Below are positions 27,520 through 40,171 of a stretch of 64,000 bases of DNA, in pieces; within the stretch, counting starts at the first letter, position 1, and each line of letters begins with the position of its first letter. A program made the translations under genes and the position numbers. The notes below the pieces were generated by a model. The model was not told the origin of the DNA and ran no database searches. It worked only from the letters and a program-made list of their open reading frames with translations. Where the stretch lies: assembly GCA_023333565.1 (NCBI GenBank), contig JAJKFH010003165.1:930001-994000 (forward strand). Direction: 5' to 3'. Origin of the DNA: Puffinus mauretanicus (Eukaryota; Chordata; Aves; Procellariiformes; Procellariidae).

Positions 27520-27524
27520 GACAC
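27520..27524 (+). repeat. Target-site duplication, left copy
   Basis: GACAC immediately precedes the TG start of the LTR and is matched exactly at 28121-28125. Five bases is the usual target-site length for class III (ERVL-type) avian elements. Confidence 0.85.
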
Positions 27525-27783
27525 TGTGCTGGTTTTGACTGGGATAGAGTTAATTCTCTTCATAGAAGCTAGCATGGGGCTGTGTTTTGGGGTTGTGCTG
27601 GAAACAGTGCTGATAACACAGGGATGTTTTCGTTACTGCTGAGCAGTGCTTACACAGAGCCAAGGCCTTTGCTGCTCCTCACCCCACCCCACCAGCGAGG
27701 AGGCTGGGGGTGCACAAGAAGCTGGGAGGGGACACAGCCGGGACAGCTGACCCCAACTGACCAAAGGGATATTCCATACCATA

Positions 27784-27791
27784 TGACGTCA
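27784..27791 (+). promoter_or_regulatory. CRE/ATF palindrome in LTR U3
   Basis: TGACGTCA is the perfect binding site for CREB/ATF factors. It lies 10 bases upstream of the TATA box, a typical position for a core promoter activator site. Its CpG is intact, although methylated CpGs usually decay in silenced elements. Function is inferred. Confidence 0.65.
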
Positions 27792-27800
27792 TGCTCAGCA

Positions 27801-27806
27801 TATAAG
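27801..27806 (+). promoter_or_regulatory. TATA box of the LTR promoter
   Basis: TATAAG follows TGACGTCATGCTCAGCA. Transcription would be expected to begin about 25-30 bases downstream, near 27830, which would define the U3/R boundary. A G-rich stretch follows at 27808-27835. Confidence 0.7.
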
Positions 27807-27988
27807 GCTGGGGGAAGAAGAAGGAAGGGGGGGATGTTTGGAGTGATGGTGTTTTGTCTTCCCAAGTAACCGTTACATGTGATGGAGCCCTGCTTTCCTG
27901 GAGATGGCTGAACACCTGCCTGTCGGTGGGAAGTAGGGAATGAATTCCTTGTTTTGCTTTGCTTGTGTGCGCAGCTTTTGCTTTACCT

Positions 27989-27994
27989 ATTAAA
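27989..27994 (+). terminator. LTR polyadenylation signal (ATTAAA)
   Basis: ATTAAA is a common variant of the poly(A) signal. It is followed by CTGTCTTTATCTC and then T-rich sequence (TTGTCTCACTTTTACTC), which fits cleavage near 28010-28020 and a GU/U-rich downstream element. It would place the R/U5 boundary there. Confidence 0.6.
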
Positions 27995-28120
27995 CTGTCT
28001 TTATCTCAACCCACGAGTTGTCTCACTTTTACTCTTCCAATTCTCTCCTCCATCGCACCGGGGGGGAGTGAGCGAGCGGCTGGGTGGTGCTTAGCTGCCA
28101 GCTGGGGTTAAACCACAGCA

Positions 28121-28125
28121 GACAC
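28121..28125 (+). repeat. Target-site duplication, right copy
   Basis: GACAC directly follows the CA end of the LTR and is identical to the five bases before its TG start, which confirms both boundaries. Confidence 0.85.
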
Positions 28126-31100
28126 GTACGTGCTTGGTGGTGCCAGCTGTTTGCTCCCCAGGAGAGGAGTCGCTGGCCAAGATCACTGCCCACCCAGCAC
28201 CACCCTGCAGCGTGTCAGGCCTGAGCTCGCTGGGGAGAGCCACTGAAACCCCCAGCCCCACTCTGTGTTTCTGCAGCAGAAACGTCCTCTGAGATGCCCC
28301 AGGCACTGGGCCACCCTATGGGAGAAAACCCTTCCACTCCCCGCTCCACAGGCCAGCCGGTGCCCAGCTGCCGAGCCGAGCCCTGGGCCGTGTTAGCCTG
28401 GGAGACCGCTGTCATCGCTTTTGTCTCAGGCTTTTGCTGGCTGTGAAGTAATCCTGGAGTGATGATGGTAGAGGAAGGGACATTGGCTTGATGCAAAACA
28501 CTGCTAAGGCTGCTTTATCCCCAGAAGGGCTTGCTGAATGCCTCTCTAAACAAACCCAGGGAGCGGGTATTTAAATGGCTAACAAGAAGAGCCAACAAGA
28601 AATACTTTGGAAAGAATAATAAACCAGGTTATTGTAGGTTTACAGTCATCTCCAGTTCCAGCAGAGAACAGCGTATCTGACACTACTTTGTGCAGGGATT
28701 TTACTGGTTTCCTCAAGAAGGCTGGAGACAGGTAATGGGAGGTGTTCTGGGAACTTGGTTTCCATGTTTCTTTGTAACCATTTGGATAACACTAAACCTC
28801 TTGTTTCTTCTGGGATCTTTCCCCTCTGTGTCTCCCATCCCCAGCATAGTGGCTGTCCAGAGCAGCATCATGCAAGGGTAGAAGGGTCCAAGAGCACCAA
28901 CTCCATGCAGGGTACATGCATTGACTGAGTTACATTGAGGCCAAAGACAAGAAGCCCTGGTTTCCCATTCCAGCACTGGTAGCACATTTTTTATGGCATG
29001 TCTGCTCTGCACAGACATCAGCTGAGTTAGCTGCAGAACCAGAAGCCAGGGCTGTGCTGGAAGTAACTGATCTACCTTGGTAAAAACTGCTGTTAAAATC
29101 ACAGCTAGTTCCTGAAACAGCTGATAAGACATCCTCCAGCAAGCTCCACTCATTGGCTTCGCTGTTGCTGTCTCTTGGGGGCAGCTGCCTGCACTGCCTC
29201 CAGTGCTCAGCCCCCCCTTCCCCTCCCGCTGCCTGTGGCTCCTGGGCCCCTGCCCTTCGCTAGCACCCCCCGGGAAGTCCCCCTGGCATCTCCAGAGAAG
29301 GGGAACGTGGTTGCCAACTGGCCAGGCTGCTCCTGGTGTCTTCCCGAGCGCCTCCGCAGAGCCCTGCACGGCGTGGGTTCGCTCAGGTCCCCCGCGCGCC
29401 CCGCCATGCCCAGAAGTGTCTGGGGAGCTGCTGAGGAAGTGACAAGGGTTGGCCACAAACATAGGTTGTGTCCCGGCTGTGAACTTGACAGTCAGCAACT
29501 GCAAAAGACTTCTGTGGTCTAAAGCAGCATTTTCAGTGCTTTTTATTCTCTGGGGTTTGTTTTGCTTTGGACACACCAGAGATCACTGATAATAGATGAG
29601 AAAAGTGGAGAGGAGGATTTCTCATTTGCAAACACAACACTCTGCTTCCGGCAGAGGAGATTTTTGCAAATCCTCTGCAAGCAGGGGAGCAGAAGCTCAG
29701 CATGCGAAATGCACCGGGCTTTACACCCACAGTACCTGCATGATGATGCCCAGCTGGCTGACAGGAACGTGCTCTCTTGAGCTTTGTTTCTGCTTACTGT
29801 CACCAGGAGGTTTTGAACATGTCCATGTCACACCCCAGGAAGACGGGTGTAACCATGACACAGGACAGAAAGCGTTTCAGAGGGAAAGGGAAGAAAATGA
29901 CTCTACAGACTGGGAAGGATACATAAGAACAAGCAAGCTGGGCCGGTAATCTGAACTTTCCCCTGAATGCCTTCCCAATCTGTAACCTCTCATTATTTGA
30001 TTATCACAAGAGAAATCTAAAGTGTGTAGTCACTGATTCCTGAATAAATGCTAACCCGAAACATGGGCCGCACTTGCATATTTTACACTTTTACCAGGGC
30101 ATATGGGGCCTGAGCACTCTGCTACCATGTACTGAGACAACTGCGAAGAGCCAGGACAGCTGAGACACTGCTCATTGCAACAGATCAATCAAGACAGACC
30201 AACTCAAATGTTGCTTGATACTGGTTCTTATATTTCTGCTTATTATAAGCTGAATGGATGTAGTGCCCAGCAGCCTCATCTGTGGTTTCTGCTACACATG
30301 GCTCCAACCAGAGAGCTTACTAAAGGCTTTTCTTGGTCCCATTAAGTAGCAGATGAGCAGAAGGTGGACATGGATGATCAAGCAAGAGAGCAAATGAGGC
30401 AACACTGATCAGCACAGCAAGCTGAAGGTATCATTTCCTTGTTGTAGTTCAGATTTTTGTAGGCAACAAAACACAGGACATTTTTAAGAGCACATTCAAC
30501 AAGCTGCACAGTAGGCTGTTACCAGAGAGCAGTGGGCTCTGTAGTGAATGCACCCCAACTTAGAGAGGAGGCCTGGGGGACTGGTGGGCCTGGGGTAGAC
30601 CAGATGGGACTCTGGTAGCGAAGATGTGCGGCACTTGCTTATGTAGTCACACCAGGGTGCAAGTGGTGGGACGTAGACAAAATGGTGTGCCAGGAGAAAG
30701 GCAACCCATGGTAAAATCTGATAAGGGAGGAGGAAGAAGGGGCTGCAAGGGCTGTGCCCCTAAAGCAGAAGGGTAGGGCAGCTGGTGACAGTTTGGGAGG
30801 GAGAAGTAACAAGGGATAAACAGCCTCTTTCCTCCCCAACCTTTGCGGTATACAGTGATGATTAAGATCTGAACTGATTTATATTGACTGAAGCTTTGCT
30901 GTCTCACTTATCCCAGTTCTTCCCAATATAAGCCGCTTCTCACACCCTAGCCATCACTCTGCTCTTATTGATCATGATTTTGCATAAGGAACAGGCTGAC
31001 TTTCCTTCCCACCCATGCACACTTGTCAGACTTTTTGTGTACAACAGTGATTCTTAAATCCTTGGGCACCAAATTTCTTGCTCTGAAATCTTCCAAACCA

Positions 31101-31896
31101 CTCTTGACAATATTATTCTATCTTTCTAGCCTGCAAAGCACTCAGGAAAGTCATATGTAAAGATAGCTTTATTTTAGCTAGTGCAGAAATTCGAGATTTG
31201 CATGTGGTATAAATCTTATGTCTCAGCAAAGTTTTCCATTTCCTCATGCAACAGGGATGTGCATGCACAGATCCTGGCTTTGCACATCAGATGTACATGT
31301 GTCAGTCAGGCACATGCAAAATTGCAATTCTATCTGAGAAGCAGGATCCAAGCAAACAGCGTTAGTGGCAATCCCCTGCACTGCTGTTCTCCTCACATAT
31401 CTTTGGCCGCTCAAGTCCCTGGGAATTGTCCTAATACTATACGTCTTTTATCAAAGAAAAAAAGAACCTTCCCTTTCTTTTTCTGAGGCCAAGACTTGGG
31501 CTACACAGACTTCAATCCAGGAAACCCAAGAAGGATGTGATTTTTTTAATCAGCGTTAACAGGTAGTGTGTAGCCAATTAAATCATCATCACAGCGTTTA
31601 AGCCACGTTAGTGAGTTGCATAAAGGAAGCAGGCAAGTAAGAGGTAGAAAAGATACTGTTTCTTTTGTTTTCTGAACAAGCCTGGAACTGTGTTCCAAGC
31701 TCTTTAACCAAACTGAGTATTTACTGACTTTATGAGGACACCCGAAACTAAATAACTCTTACAAATTCTGCCTGTAACACAGCCCCTGTGGACCTAAGAA
31801 GAGAGGCTGTTCATGACGAGATTGCCATTTTTGAGATGGGTAGAGTTTTGCATCCTGGCTGACCTGGTCCACACATGCCACTGCTGAGAATAGTGG

Positions 31897-31916
31897 CAAT
31901 CTCCTGCAATCTCCTG
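31897..31916. repeat. 10-bp direct duplication
   Basis: CAATCTCCTG is repeated twice without a gap and followed by a partial third copy (CATCCTCC). Minor slippage product. Confidence 0.7.
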
Positions 31917-32856
31917 CATCCTCCAGGTGCCTTGCTTCCCCATGGAACAAAACAAGTAAAATATTCACCGTACCAAAGGAAGGAGTTAGCTTAGCCCCCT
32001 GCAGTCAGCGAGTTGGCACAAGGGAAGGGAGAAAAGGAGGAAGAGAGAATCCCCCTTTCAGCATCGGCTGGCTGTAACATGGATTTGCACCCTGCAGTCT
32101 TGCCCACCCACGCCTGCCTCTTTGTTTCCTTCAGATTGTACAATCCATTTAAACCGATTAACTAATGGGATACAAATTCACAATGTACCCATGTAACAAT
32201 CAAGCCTGTATTAAAGAAAAGCATTTTAAACTTCTATCACCAGCTTTGGCAAAGTGAGCTTGACTCCAGCGCAGCCCGGTGCCCTGGCCCCCTGTGCCAT
32301 GCATCCCTGCTGCTGGCAGGAGCTCTCTGCACTCCCACCCAACCCCACCAGCTCCCTCCTCCCCCAGGCGCAGTCCCCGTGGGGGTGCTTCCGCAGTGGG
32401 GGGCTGATGCAGCTCTTGTGACCCCAACCTCAGCCTGCCATGCCATCACACGGGGAAGGTGCCACACAAAGCCTGAGCTTTCCTCATGCCCTCTTTCCGC
32501 CCCTTCATCCTATGGCCGTCAAAGAGGAAAGGGATCACAAAGACAGGGGGAGAAAGAATGGAAACAAAGGTGAGATGGATTTTCCCTGGTCCATCTCAAA
32601 TTTATTCTACACTCCTCACTTTGAGAAGAACTGGTCTGTCTCATATCCCCTCAGCACTCTGAGTAGGCTTTTGGTTTTGATTAAAAATAACCACAACCTA
32701 AAAGAAATTAAGATTTTTCTCTTTTTCCCTTTAAGAAGACAAAATAGATGAAAGGAAGAGTTAATGTCAGGAATTTTCCCAGATGAGTTTTCTTTTGATG
32801 TCCTAGTGCAGTCTGTATTTATTAATGACATTTAATGCCTGCTCTCAGTTTAGTGA

Positions 32857-32871
32857 TTTTTTTTTTTTTTT
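32857..32871 (+). repeat. T15 homopolymer
   Basis: Fifteen uninterrupted T following TAGTGA and preceding AATTTATAC. No associated element was recognised. Confidence 0.9.
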
Positions 32872-33769
32872 AATTTATACAAGCATGATGAAGGGATGCT
32901 AGTGTTAGGGTTCTGTTTCAGTCATCTCGGTTGTCCTGGAAAGGGTTTCGGCAGGCTGGATAGGAAGGAAATAGAAGGTTTAATGACCTCAAGGCATGGG
33001 TTGCTGATACCAACACGTGACCTCTCAGTTTACAGCAACAGGTGAAAGATGCGCTTCTGCTTTAGAAGAAGAAGCATTTCTTGTTTTGAATGGTGAGAGA
33101 GGACACAAGTGCATGTTGTTTCTTTCAGAAAAGCTTTTACTCTCACATTATCAAGAGGAGAGATGGAACCTCAGCAGACTCACTTTTAAGCACTGAGGAA
33201 ATAGCAAAGTTTCACAGTATTGGCATCTTTTTTTGAACTAAAAATTGCTTGATATTTTTATCCCTCCAAACATTTTTTAGCATCCAAATTTGCTTTAGGT
33301 GGTTTCCCCAGGCAATTATGTAAAGAAAGCAGCCCAGTACTGTTCATTTGTCTTTATCTTGCTTCATGTTGTGCCTGGTGGTAGAGTGTTGTTCTTCAGT
33401 TCCCCATGCTTTTTCATGAAAAATGAGAACACTGAATTCTTCGCTGGACAATACAGTTCTGCAGTTGTGTTTATTTTTGCAGATTAATATCCTGGTTTAG
33501 CCCAGTGTTAGCTTTGGACCTAGCAGCTACTGTTAGCATGGTGTAGCTTTGGCTGCTACATTTCTCCAGGTAAAGCACAGCTGGCAAGCCTTAAATCTTC
33601 ATGCCCAAAACAGTCTTTTCTATAGCACAGCAATCAGAAAAACGTTCAGGGATTAAGTTCATCCACCAGGTTTTTTGCAGTGGTTGAGCTCATAAGATTG
33701 CTCAGTGTTCAAGAAGGGTAAGGATCCCTGAGTGCTGGTAGTGGCGGGTGGCAGCAGCAGTTTTTGAAG

Positions 33770-33885
33770 AAGAGCAGAGGGGAAGAACACACTGAACGTG
33801 AAGAAGAAGAGAAAACAAGTGGAGGAAAGAGATGAGGGAGAGGAAAGAAAAGGAGAAGCAGACAGAGCAAGACAGAGAAATAAGT
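33770..33885 (+). repeat. Polypurine tract
   Basis: About 115 bases that are overwhelmingly A and G on the + strand (GAAGAAGAAGAG, GAGGAAAG, GGAGAGGAAAGAAAAGGAG). Such tracts can form triplex DNA and vary in length. The pyrimidine-rich complement explains the apparent Ser/Leu/Phe-rich open frames on the minus strand at 33659-34087, which are not genes. Confidence 0.65.
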
Positions 33886-36203
33886 AAAACACAGTGGCGC
33901 GCTGGAGCCGTGAAAGCAGAAATGGAAGTGAAAGAGGGGGTGTTTCGGAGGGACACCCAGCACCAGCCCAGCCGCGGCGGGTCAGCGGCTGTCCCACACT
34001 TGTGCGATTCCCCGGCACAAGCCTGGAGGAGCGGTCCCTCTCCTGACTGCTGCTGAGGGACACCGCGGCATCCACCGGCCACCACAACAGTCCCGGCCTG
34101 CTCTCCTCAGTCAGGCAGAGCAGTTCTACATGAGTTCTAAATGTCCCCTCTGGAAAGGGACATTACTGCAAAATAAGGTGGGAAATCCCGCCTGGCTAAG
34201 GGAAATAGCCGGCCAGTCAAAACATGCAAAATCTCAAAGCTTCCCATCACCGCTGTTATTCGTATCACTCCTGATCTATTTTTATGCTGAAGTAGCTTCA
34301 CATATGACTGCCCCAGTGGGCTGAAGCTAAGCAAAAACTGAAACAAAGGCTACAACTTCCTCACGGTCAGTAGTCTCCCAGTAAGTAGCCAGCTTACTGG
34401 GAAAGAGGATCCTTGTGAAGTCATGGTCATTTGTTATTTTCATTCTGCCACGTCAGCATTTCTGGTGTCTGTCTCAAAGAAAAAAGCCAGTTGCCTGAAA
34501 CAAGCTCCAGTTGTTCTGAAGTCTGAACTAGCCCTACCAAAACCCTAACGACTCATTCCCGTACCTTCCCTATTTGTTCACTACTCAAGAAAAGTTCCCT
34601 TTGGTTTGCTAAATTTTCAGAATTTTCAGTCCTTGGAATGTAATTTGGGGGGATTTTTTTCTGGATGGTTTGACTTGCCCTTTTTATTTTGTTCCGCTTT
34701 TGCCCTATGCGGTTACGAAGCGTGGGAGGGCGGAGTGGGCAGGAATGCGCTCCCCTGGCCCACGCACATTTTCACGTTAGGCAGAGGTAACTTGGAAGGG
34801 TGAACTCTCTTCTGGAGCCCAGGCAACATGTCCTAACGTTCCGTTTCTCTCATAGCTGTGGAAGTTGTTGGTGAGGCCAGTGCTGCTTTTTCTGAGGTAT
34901 TTGTCAAGTTGTGCTGTGTGAATCCAAAGGAACAGCTGGTCTGAATTTCTCTAGAATTGGTTCTCTCCGAGCAGATTTGGCTCATTTCTTTAATTTCTGC
35001 TTTGGTTTTGCTCTGCCCAGTCTCCATGCCACCACACCACTGGGACAGCTGCACTTAGAGCAGAGCTTCCTTTTGAAAGATGCTGGTGATTCATAGGCTC
35101 CTACCACGACTCTCTGCAGCCCTCCAAACAACTGCTTCACTTGCAGAACAAAACCCAAACCAGAAATAGGAAGTTCATTACCGGCTTGCTGGTGTTGTAG
35201 AACCGAAGTACTACATTAATAAATTAATCGTGCAGTCAGCTTACACACTCTCATTTTGTCCTCGCAAAAGGTTTTGCGATGGCACTTTTGCTTGGCTATT
35301 CAATACTCTTACGCTGCTTCGCAGGTTGGTAGCTTCATCTGTCAGTGAAGGTACAGAGCAGGATGAAGCATCAATGGCAAAATTCAACTTTTAGTTCAAT
35401 AGCTTATTTAACGGCAAGAGTTTGCCAAAGTTTGAAAAAAACACTCTATGACTGAATCGCAGTCTTGATTCTTACAAGCACAGATTTTAACCAGGCTGCT
35501 AATTTCTTCACTACCTATTCATTTGTGTTCGTTGTAGGCTATATTTTTATAACTTATGTCAGACTAGTGTCTAAGCCTACCACAAAAATTCGATCCAACC
35601 CTTCTTTTTGCAGTGACCTTTCCATGCAGATGCTCCGCAGCAAAGCTGGTCCCCAACGAACCCGACGGGGACGAGCCAGGAAATGAAATGCTGAGAATCT
35701 CAGGCTTGAGCTGGCAGGCAGCCAGGGCGCACTCCGAAAGCAGGCAGCACGGCTTCTGCCTTGAATGTAGGTCACCGCTCACGTATGGAAATTCACTGCT
35801 CATGTGAAGAGTGCCATGAAGCAGCGCTTGAGGGAGAGGAGGCAAACATGTAATGCTTTCTGTGCGGTAACTACAGCGGTGCGAGGGGGAAGGCTCCCGA
35901 TTGCCTTGGCTTTCTCTACTCCATTTTCGCCACCTCTGTAGAAGCGAGGCATATGAGTGACATCACTAGAGAGATTCCTCGAGGGCACATTTCACATAGT
36001 TTAAATAAAAAATTCATTGACATAAATGAGGCATCTCTCTTTTGTCTTTTTAAACAGATTACGCTCAAGAAGTTGTTCCAAGCTGAACTCTATTGTCAAA
36101 GCGAGGAGCTGCCTGTGAGCTAATCTCCCCATTGCCTGCAGATCCCTGCCCACAAGCCTGCCTGCAGCAATTAATGGGGATGTTTCCTTGCTTGTGGAAT
36201 ACA

Positions 36204-36218
36204 AACACACACACACAC
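36204..36218. repeat. (AC)n microsatellite
   Basis: About seven AC units (ACACACACACACAC followed by GC). A potential length-polymorphic marker. Confidence 0.85.
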
Positions 36219-37794
36219 GCAGAGATATGCATTGTGGAGATCTGACTTCTGATGGGCTCTACTGAAATCAACTGCAGAGTGTGCTTACTGTTTGCATGTA
36301 ACCACACAATTACATATGCTGGGTATTTCACTCTGAAAGCAAGGAAGAGAAAACTAGTTTGGTTAAAATTAGAGCCGACAAACCTTTCATTGGTTTTTAT
36401 TTCACTGAGTTGTCATACTCATCAGCAGAACATCCTCTCTCTTGTATCTCATTTAATCCCAGGGCAGTAACACCCAGTTCTCTGCCACTTCTCCATCCCT
36501 TGTTTTGGAGCTTCATCACCAGTCACTTAATGCCCTGCTCTGCTGCCCACTGTCATCTCACCATGCTGTCATCCTGCACCTTTGATATACCCTAACGCAT
36601 CTCAGGCATGATGATGCAACAAAAATGTAACTATTCAAAAAGAGATGTCAAGAGAGCTTACACTAAAAGACTTGTACTGGTGCTTCAGTCTCACAGTTGA
36701 AGTAACCGAGGTCTTTCATGTTGGCAATCTGTTCTGAAAAAAACAGCATCTCCTGTTATTAATGATCCTGTTCCCTCCTTTCCATCCTGCACACTATATA
36801 TCCTGTCCCTGTGCATTTATACTGCATCTTTTTCTTAGCCTCTGCATGCATTCCCCTCTGTTACACTAAATCTTATCATAAAAATGGCTTTTATATCCAT
36901 CGTACCACTAACAGTTGCATTTTCCAGGAGTGCACTCCTGGCAAATAATGCAGTTTGGCTGTATGATGCACACCAGCACTAAGATTAGCTCTTCACTGTA
37001 GCTTTGGGCCTGAATCAGAAGTTGCCCCATGTCTGTGACACCAGATACTAGAAAAATCCACCAGCAGAAGAAGGACTGTAAAAGGAAAGGATGCTGCTTG
37101 GCAGACAAAAGTAGGACATCAGGCCCCAATCTCCTACTGTCTCAGTTCTGGCTTGATGTCATGATTATTTCATATTGCTGGGAAATACTGTGGTTAGAGA
37201 GATGGTGCATCTCAGTTCAGTCGCTCTGAGCTGAGAGGAGAAACGCATGCAACTGAGTTTCAGATCCCAAATCTGATACATATTTAATACAATTTTTTAA
37301 CTCAACTGTCAGGACAAAATACTTTCCTGGCCAATGACCAGTTCTGAAGAAATACATCTAAGATTTAGGGAGGACGTAGGTACCTACATCCAAAATTACA
37401 CTGAAAAAAACCCCACTGGTTCTGACTCTAACGGAATTTTTTTCCTCAGATTTACTGTTTTAAATTCCTCCACCCCTAGAGATGTGTCTCTGAGCATGCC
37501 TAGAAGTGCTTTGCTGCTAACCTGGTTGAACACGTTGCCATCTGAGCCTGATCAGGATTCACAGATTGGAATACAAATTCTCCGTTCTATCTGTTAGCAG
37601 CCAGACAGACAAATTTTCCAGTTCCTCCTTGGCTTAATACAGCTAGTTACAGTGTTTCTGAAAATGGCCAGCTTTTCATTGCAGGAGCCAGACACAGCCA
37701 CAACTCTTTCTGTAAGATAATAAATACTGAATTGCAGTTCTGCTTCTGGAAGGCAGTGTCACTTGTGCTCCAAAAAAAACCCCCACTCTAGCCA

Positions 37795-37915
37795 GAGTCT
37801 GGGCTCCAGCACTCAGCTCTTGCAGTAACTTGGTAAAACACTTAACCTCCCCATGCCCTGGGTTGCTGAGCTGTGGGACAGGTATGCTATGGACTCATCG
37901 CATGCTGAGAAACTT
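37795..37915 (+). mobile_element. MIR-like SINE relic
   Basis: The order of motifs follows the MIR consensus as I remember it: CTGGGCTCCAGCACTCAGCTC (tRNA-like B-box side), then AACTTGGTAAAACACTTAACC, corresponding to the core 'CTTGGGCAAGTCACTTAACC'. After that come CCCCATGCCCTGGGTTGCTGA, GTGGGACAGGTATG and GCATGCTGAGAAAC, which follow the 'cctcagtttcctcatctgt' and 'atgggga' parts with changes. MIR is a tRNA-derived SINE active before the amniote radiation and rare in birds. Divergence is high and the ends are approximate. Confidence 0.5.
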
Positions 37916-38639
37916 CCTTCAGGGCTTGTGCAATGACACATACAATGAACCGTGAGTGTGACTTGTCTACAAAGCCTCTACCTCCCAAATACAAGCCTCC
38001 ACCTATTTGCATAGGAATAGCTCCATTAGATGTTAATGTCAGGAAGTGATTGTACTTTATTCAGACACCTATAGGAGAAGGGTATGATAATATGCAGTTA
38101 TTGTGCAAAATTAATGAAATGCCCTAAGACCCTTAGTGAAAAGAGCTGATAGAACTTGAGTTCTCAGAGGGTAAATTATTTATGATCCACCCATCTGAAT
38201 TATTTATCCTCCATTAATTTCTATGCCCTAGAGAGAGATTTCTATTGTGCAGCTCTAGTCATCTAAAAGTTGGATATCTAGTCAAAGCTGATTGTCTAAG
38301 GTCACTCAATAGTGGAAATATGGGCAACTCCAGAGGAAAAGTCACCCCTCCTACTTTAGACACCTCCCTTAGACCTTCCACATTGACCAGAGAAGAAGTT
38401 GAGATGCCTAGCTCAGACTAGACAGCCACCTTCAAATGCTATGTGTGCAGGGCCCGCCCTGGGTATGTGGTTAGACCCTGGTGTGGGTGCACCAGTGAGC
38501 CTGTTGCTGCCCCACGCTCCCCTCCAGTGCTGGGCCAGGACTTGTTGCGGGCAGGGCCCCCTGCCCCTTCCTGCTGCCGCTGCCAGACCAGCTCCAGAGC
38601 CAGAGGCACCTGGCCGAGGCAGCACGCAGGCCGAGTGAT

Positions 38640-38790
38640 AGCAAGAGATGAACGATTTGGGAAAGACGATGAAGATGGGGTGAAGGAGAGAGAAGAAAAG
38701 AGATGGAGAATGAGAAGAAGAAAGCAAAAATTCAAGAAATGGAAATCAGTGCAGGAAAGACAGCAGTGAGAGGAGAAGGAAAGAAAAAGT
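38640..38790 (+). repeat. Polypurine-rich tract
   Basis: A run dominated by A and G (GAAGGAGAGAGAAGAAAAGAG, GAGAATGAGAAGAAGAAAG, GAGAGGAGAAGGAAAGAAAAAG) with few pyrimidines. It resembles the tract at 33770-33885 in composition, but the two do not align as a duplication by eye. Confidence 0.55.
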
Positions 38791-39465
38791 TGTTTGGGAG
38801 AAACAAAAAAAAACCCCAGACGCCGTTCGCAGCCATCACTTAAGGTCGGTGCTTGGCACTCCACGCAGGAAGATGGAGGGTGCATGACCAGGCAGAGCCA
38901 TCCCCCAGAGCGGGGCAGGCGCTCTCCTCAGCTCTGCCCGGCGCTGCCCGCCTTTCCTAGCACTCTGCCCTACTCCGAGAGGCTTACTTAATGAATCACA
39001 TTGACAGCCAGGCGTCGTAAATCACCTGCCGTCACACAGCTCTCAGACTTCCATCCTCGTACACGCTCATTCATACCATGGCTGGGCATGTCAGAAATAG
39101 GGCTTCCAAAGAAAAGCTGTTGGAGGGAGGAGAGGCATTGCTGCCCCATCTGCAGCCCAGCGCACGCCGCTACCCATCCTCGAGAGAACAGCCTCTACAA
39201 GGCACTTACGGGAAGGCCAGGACGGTAACCAGCACTCAGATGTCCTGAATATGCAGATTTATATTTGGAGGTTGTTACAAATAAAAATTATTTTAAAGCA
39301 ATGACATTAATCAGGGCATTTTTATGCATTTGTTGCAATGAGACACAAATGAAGAGAGTCATGAGTGCATACTGAATGTAAAGGTTAATCAAAGACAGCT
39401 CCTTCTTTTGGCAGCTATACCCTTCTGCTGGTCTTTGCCAGGAAACATTCACTTCATTGTTTCTC

Positions 39466-39482
39466 TTTTTTTTTTTTTTTTT
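39466..39482 (+). repeat. T17 homopolymer
   Basis: Seventeen uninterrupted T preceded by TTCTC. No retroelement body was seen beside it. Confidence 0.9.
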
Positions 39483-40171
39483 AAACTATGTATGTCCAAC
39501 CCCCCATTCTCAGGTTTTCTAAAAATTAGAATTATGTCACACCCATTTTAAGTACCTGGAGAAGAAAATGGTGAACCTGTAACATTTCAAAGCTACTTTG
39601 ACAAATGGGTTTTCATCTTCAGTAGTTTTGACTGAGACTTTTCTATGTGTATTATAAAAGGCGCTGACTGATCCTTTGTTGCGGGCATTGAACGTAATCC
39701 CTTTAAGAAAACTACCTGAGCTAGCAGAAAACCGCAGAGCAGTCCCAGCCCATCAATAATCTGTACAGGCCTGTTGATATATCTGTTCTGGGGACATTAT
39801 CTCCCACACAGTGCCCAGCTGGGAAGCATTTGGAAACATTTTATGGACCGATTCAGCATTAAACGGTGGGTTGACTGCAGACTGCAGTGCAGGATAGTAG
39901 CACCTAAGCCAGCTTTCAACAAGCCCATGCCAATTTAAGATGCTGTTTACCTGGTAATATTCACTTTGGGGAAATACAGATGTTGCCTGTGCTCTCATTC
40001 ACCTGAGCAGATCACCCCGCACAGCTTCAATTACACCTAAGTTGTCACAGGAGCCCTGATGGCAGAAGTTGCAAGAGAAGCACTAAATCAAAGCATCACA
40101 ATTCAGCTGGACAATGTCCCTTTCTCTCAGAGCACCGCTCCTGTTGGAGGTGGAACAGATCTGTCTGTGCA

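Larger units (their letters stand above)
27525..28120 (+). mobile_element. Solo LTR of an avian endogenous retrovirus (ERVL-like)
   Basis: The 596-bp element begins TGTGCTGG, ends CCACAGCA (TG...CA termini) and is flanked by identical GACAC copies. Its opening (GGTTTTGACTGGGATAGAG, then TTAATTCTCTTCATAG) matches from memory a common bird LTR family. A CRE palindrome, a TATA box and an ATTAAA signal occur in the order expected for U3-R-U5. No primer-binding site follows the right end and no gag, pol or env similarity was seen on either side. It is therefore a solo LTR, left by recombination between the two LTRs of a provirus. Assignment to ERVL rests on the 5-bp duplication and is inference. 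Nothing codes for protein here; the short open frames within it are chance. Confidence 0.92.
28126..37794. other. Single-copy non-coding sequence with GC-rich patches
   Basis: No supported gene. GC-rich patches lie at about 28140-28440, 29190-29440 and 32260-32420. The longest open frame is antisense, 287 codons (28713-29576), with no recognisable domain. Polypurine sequence runs through 33770-33870. There is a T15 run at 32857-32871 and an (AC)n run at 36204-36218. Confidence 0.55.

Noticed and set aside
28121..28300. Possible provirus interior after the LTR
   Set aside because: No primer-binding site within a few bases of the CA end and no gag/pol/env similarity further on; the exact GACAC duplication directly after the LTR shows that the element ends there.
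28713..29576. 287-codon open frame on the minus strand
   Set aside because: No recognisable domain, signal peptide or repeat family; it overlaps other open frames on the + strand in a partly GC-rich patch where stops are rarer. A true retroviral or host protein would be expected to show some familiar motif.
33659..34087. Ser/Leu/Phe-rich open frames on the minus strand
   Set aside because: They are the translation of the pyrimidine strand of the polypurine tract at 33770-33885.
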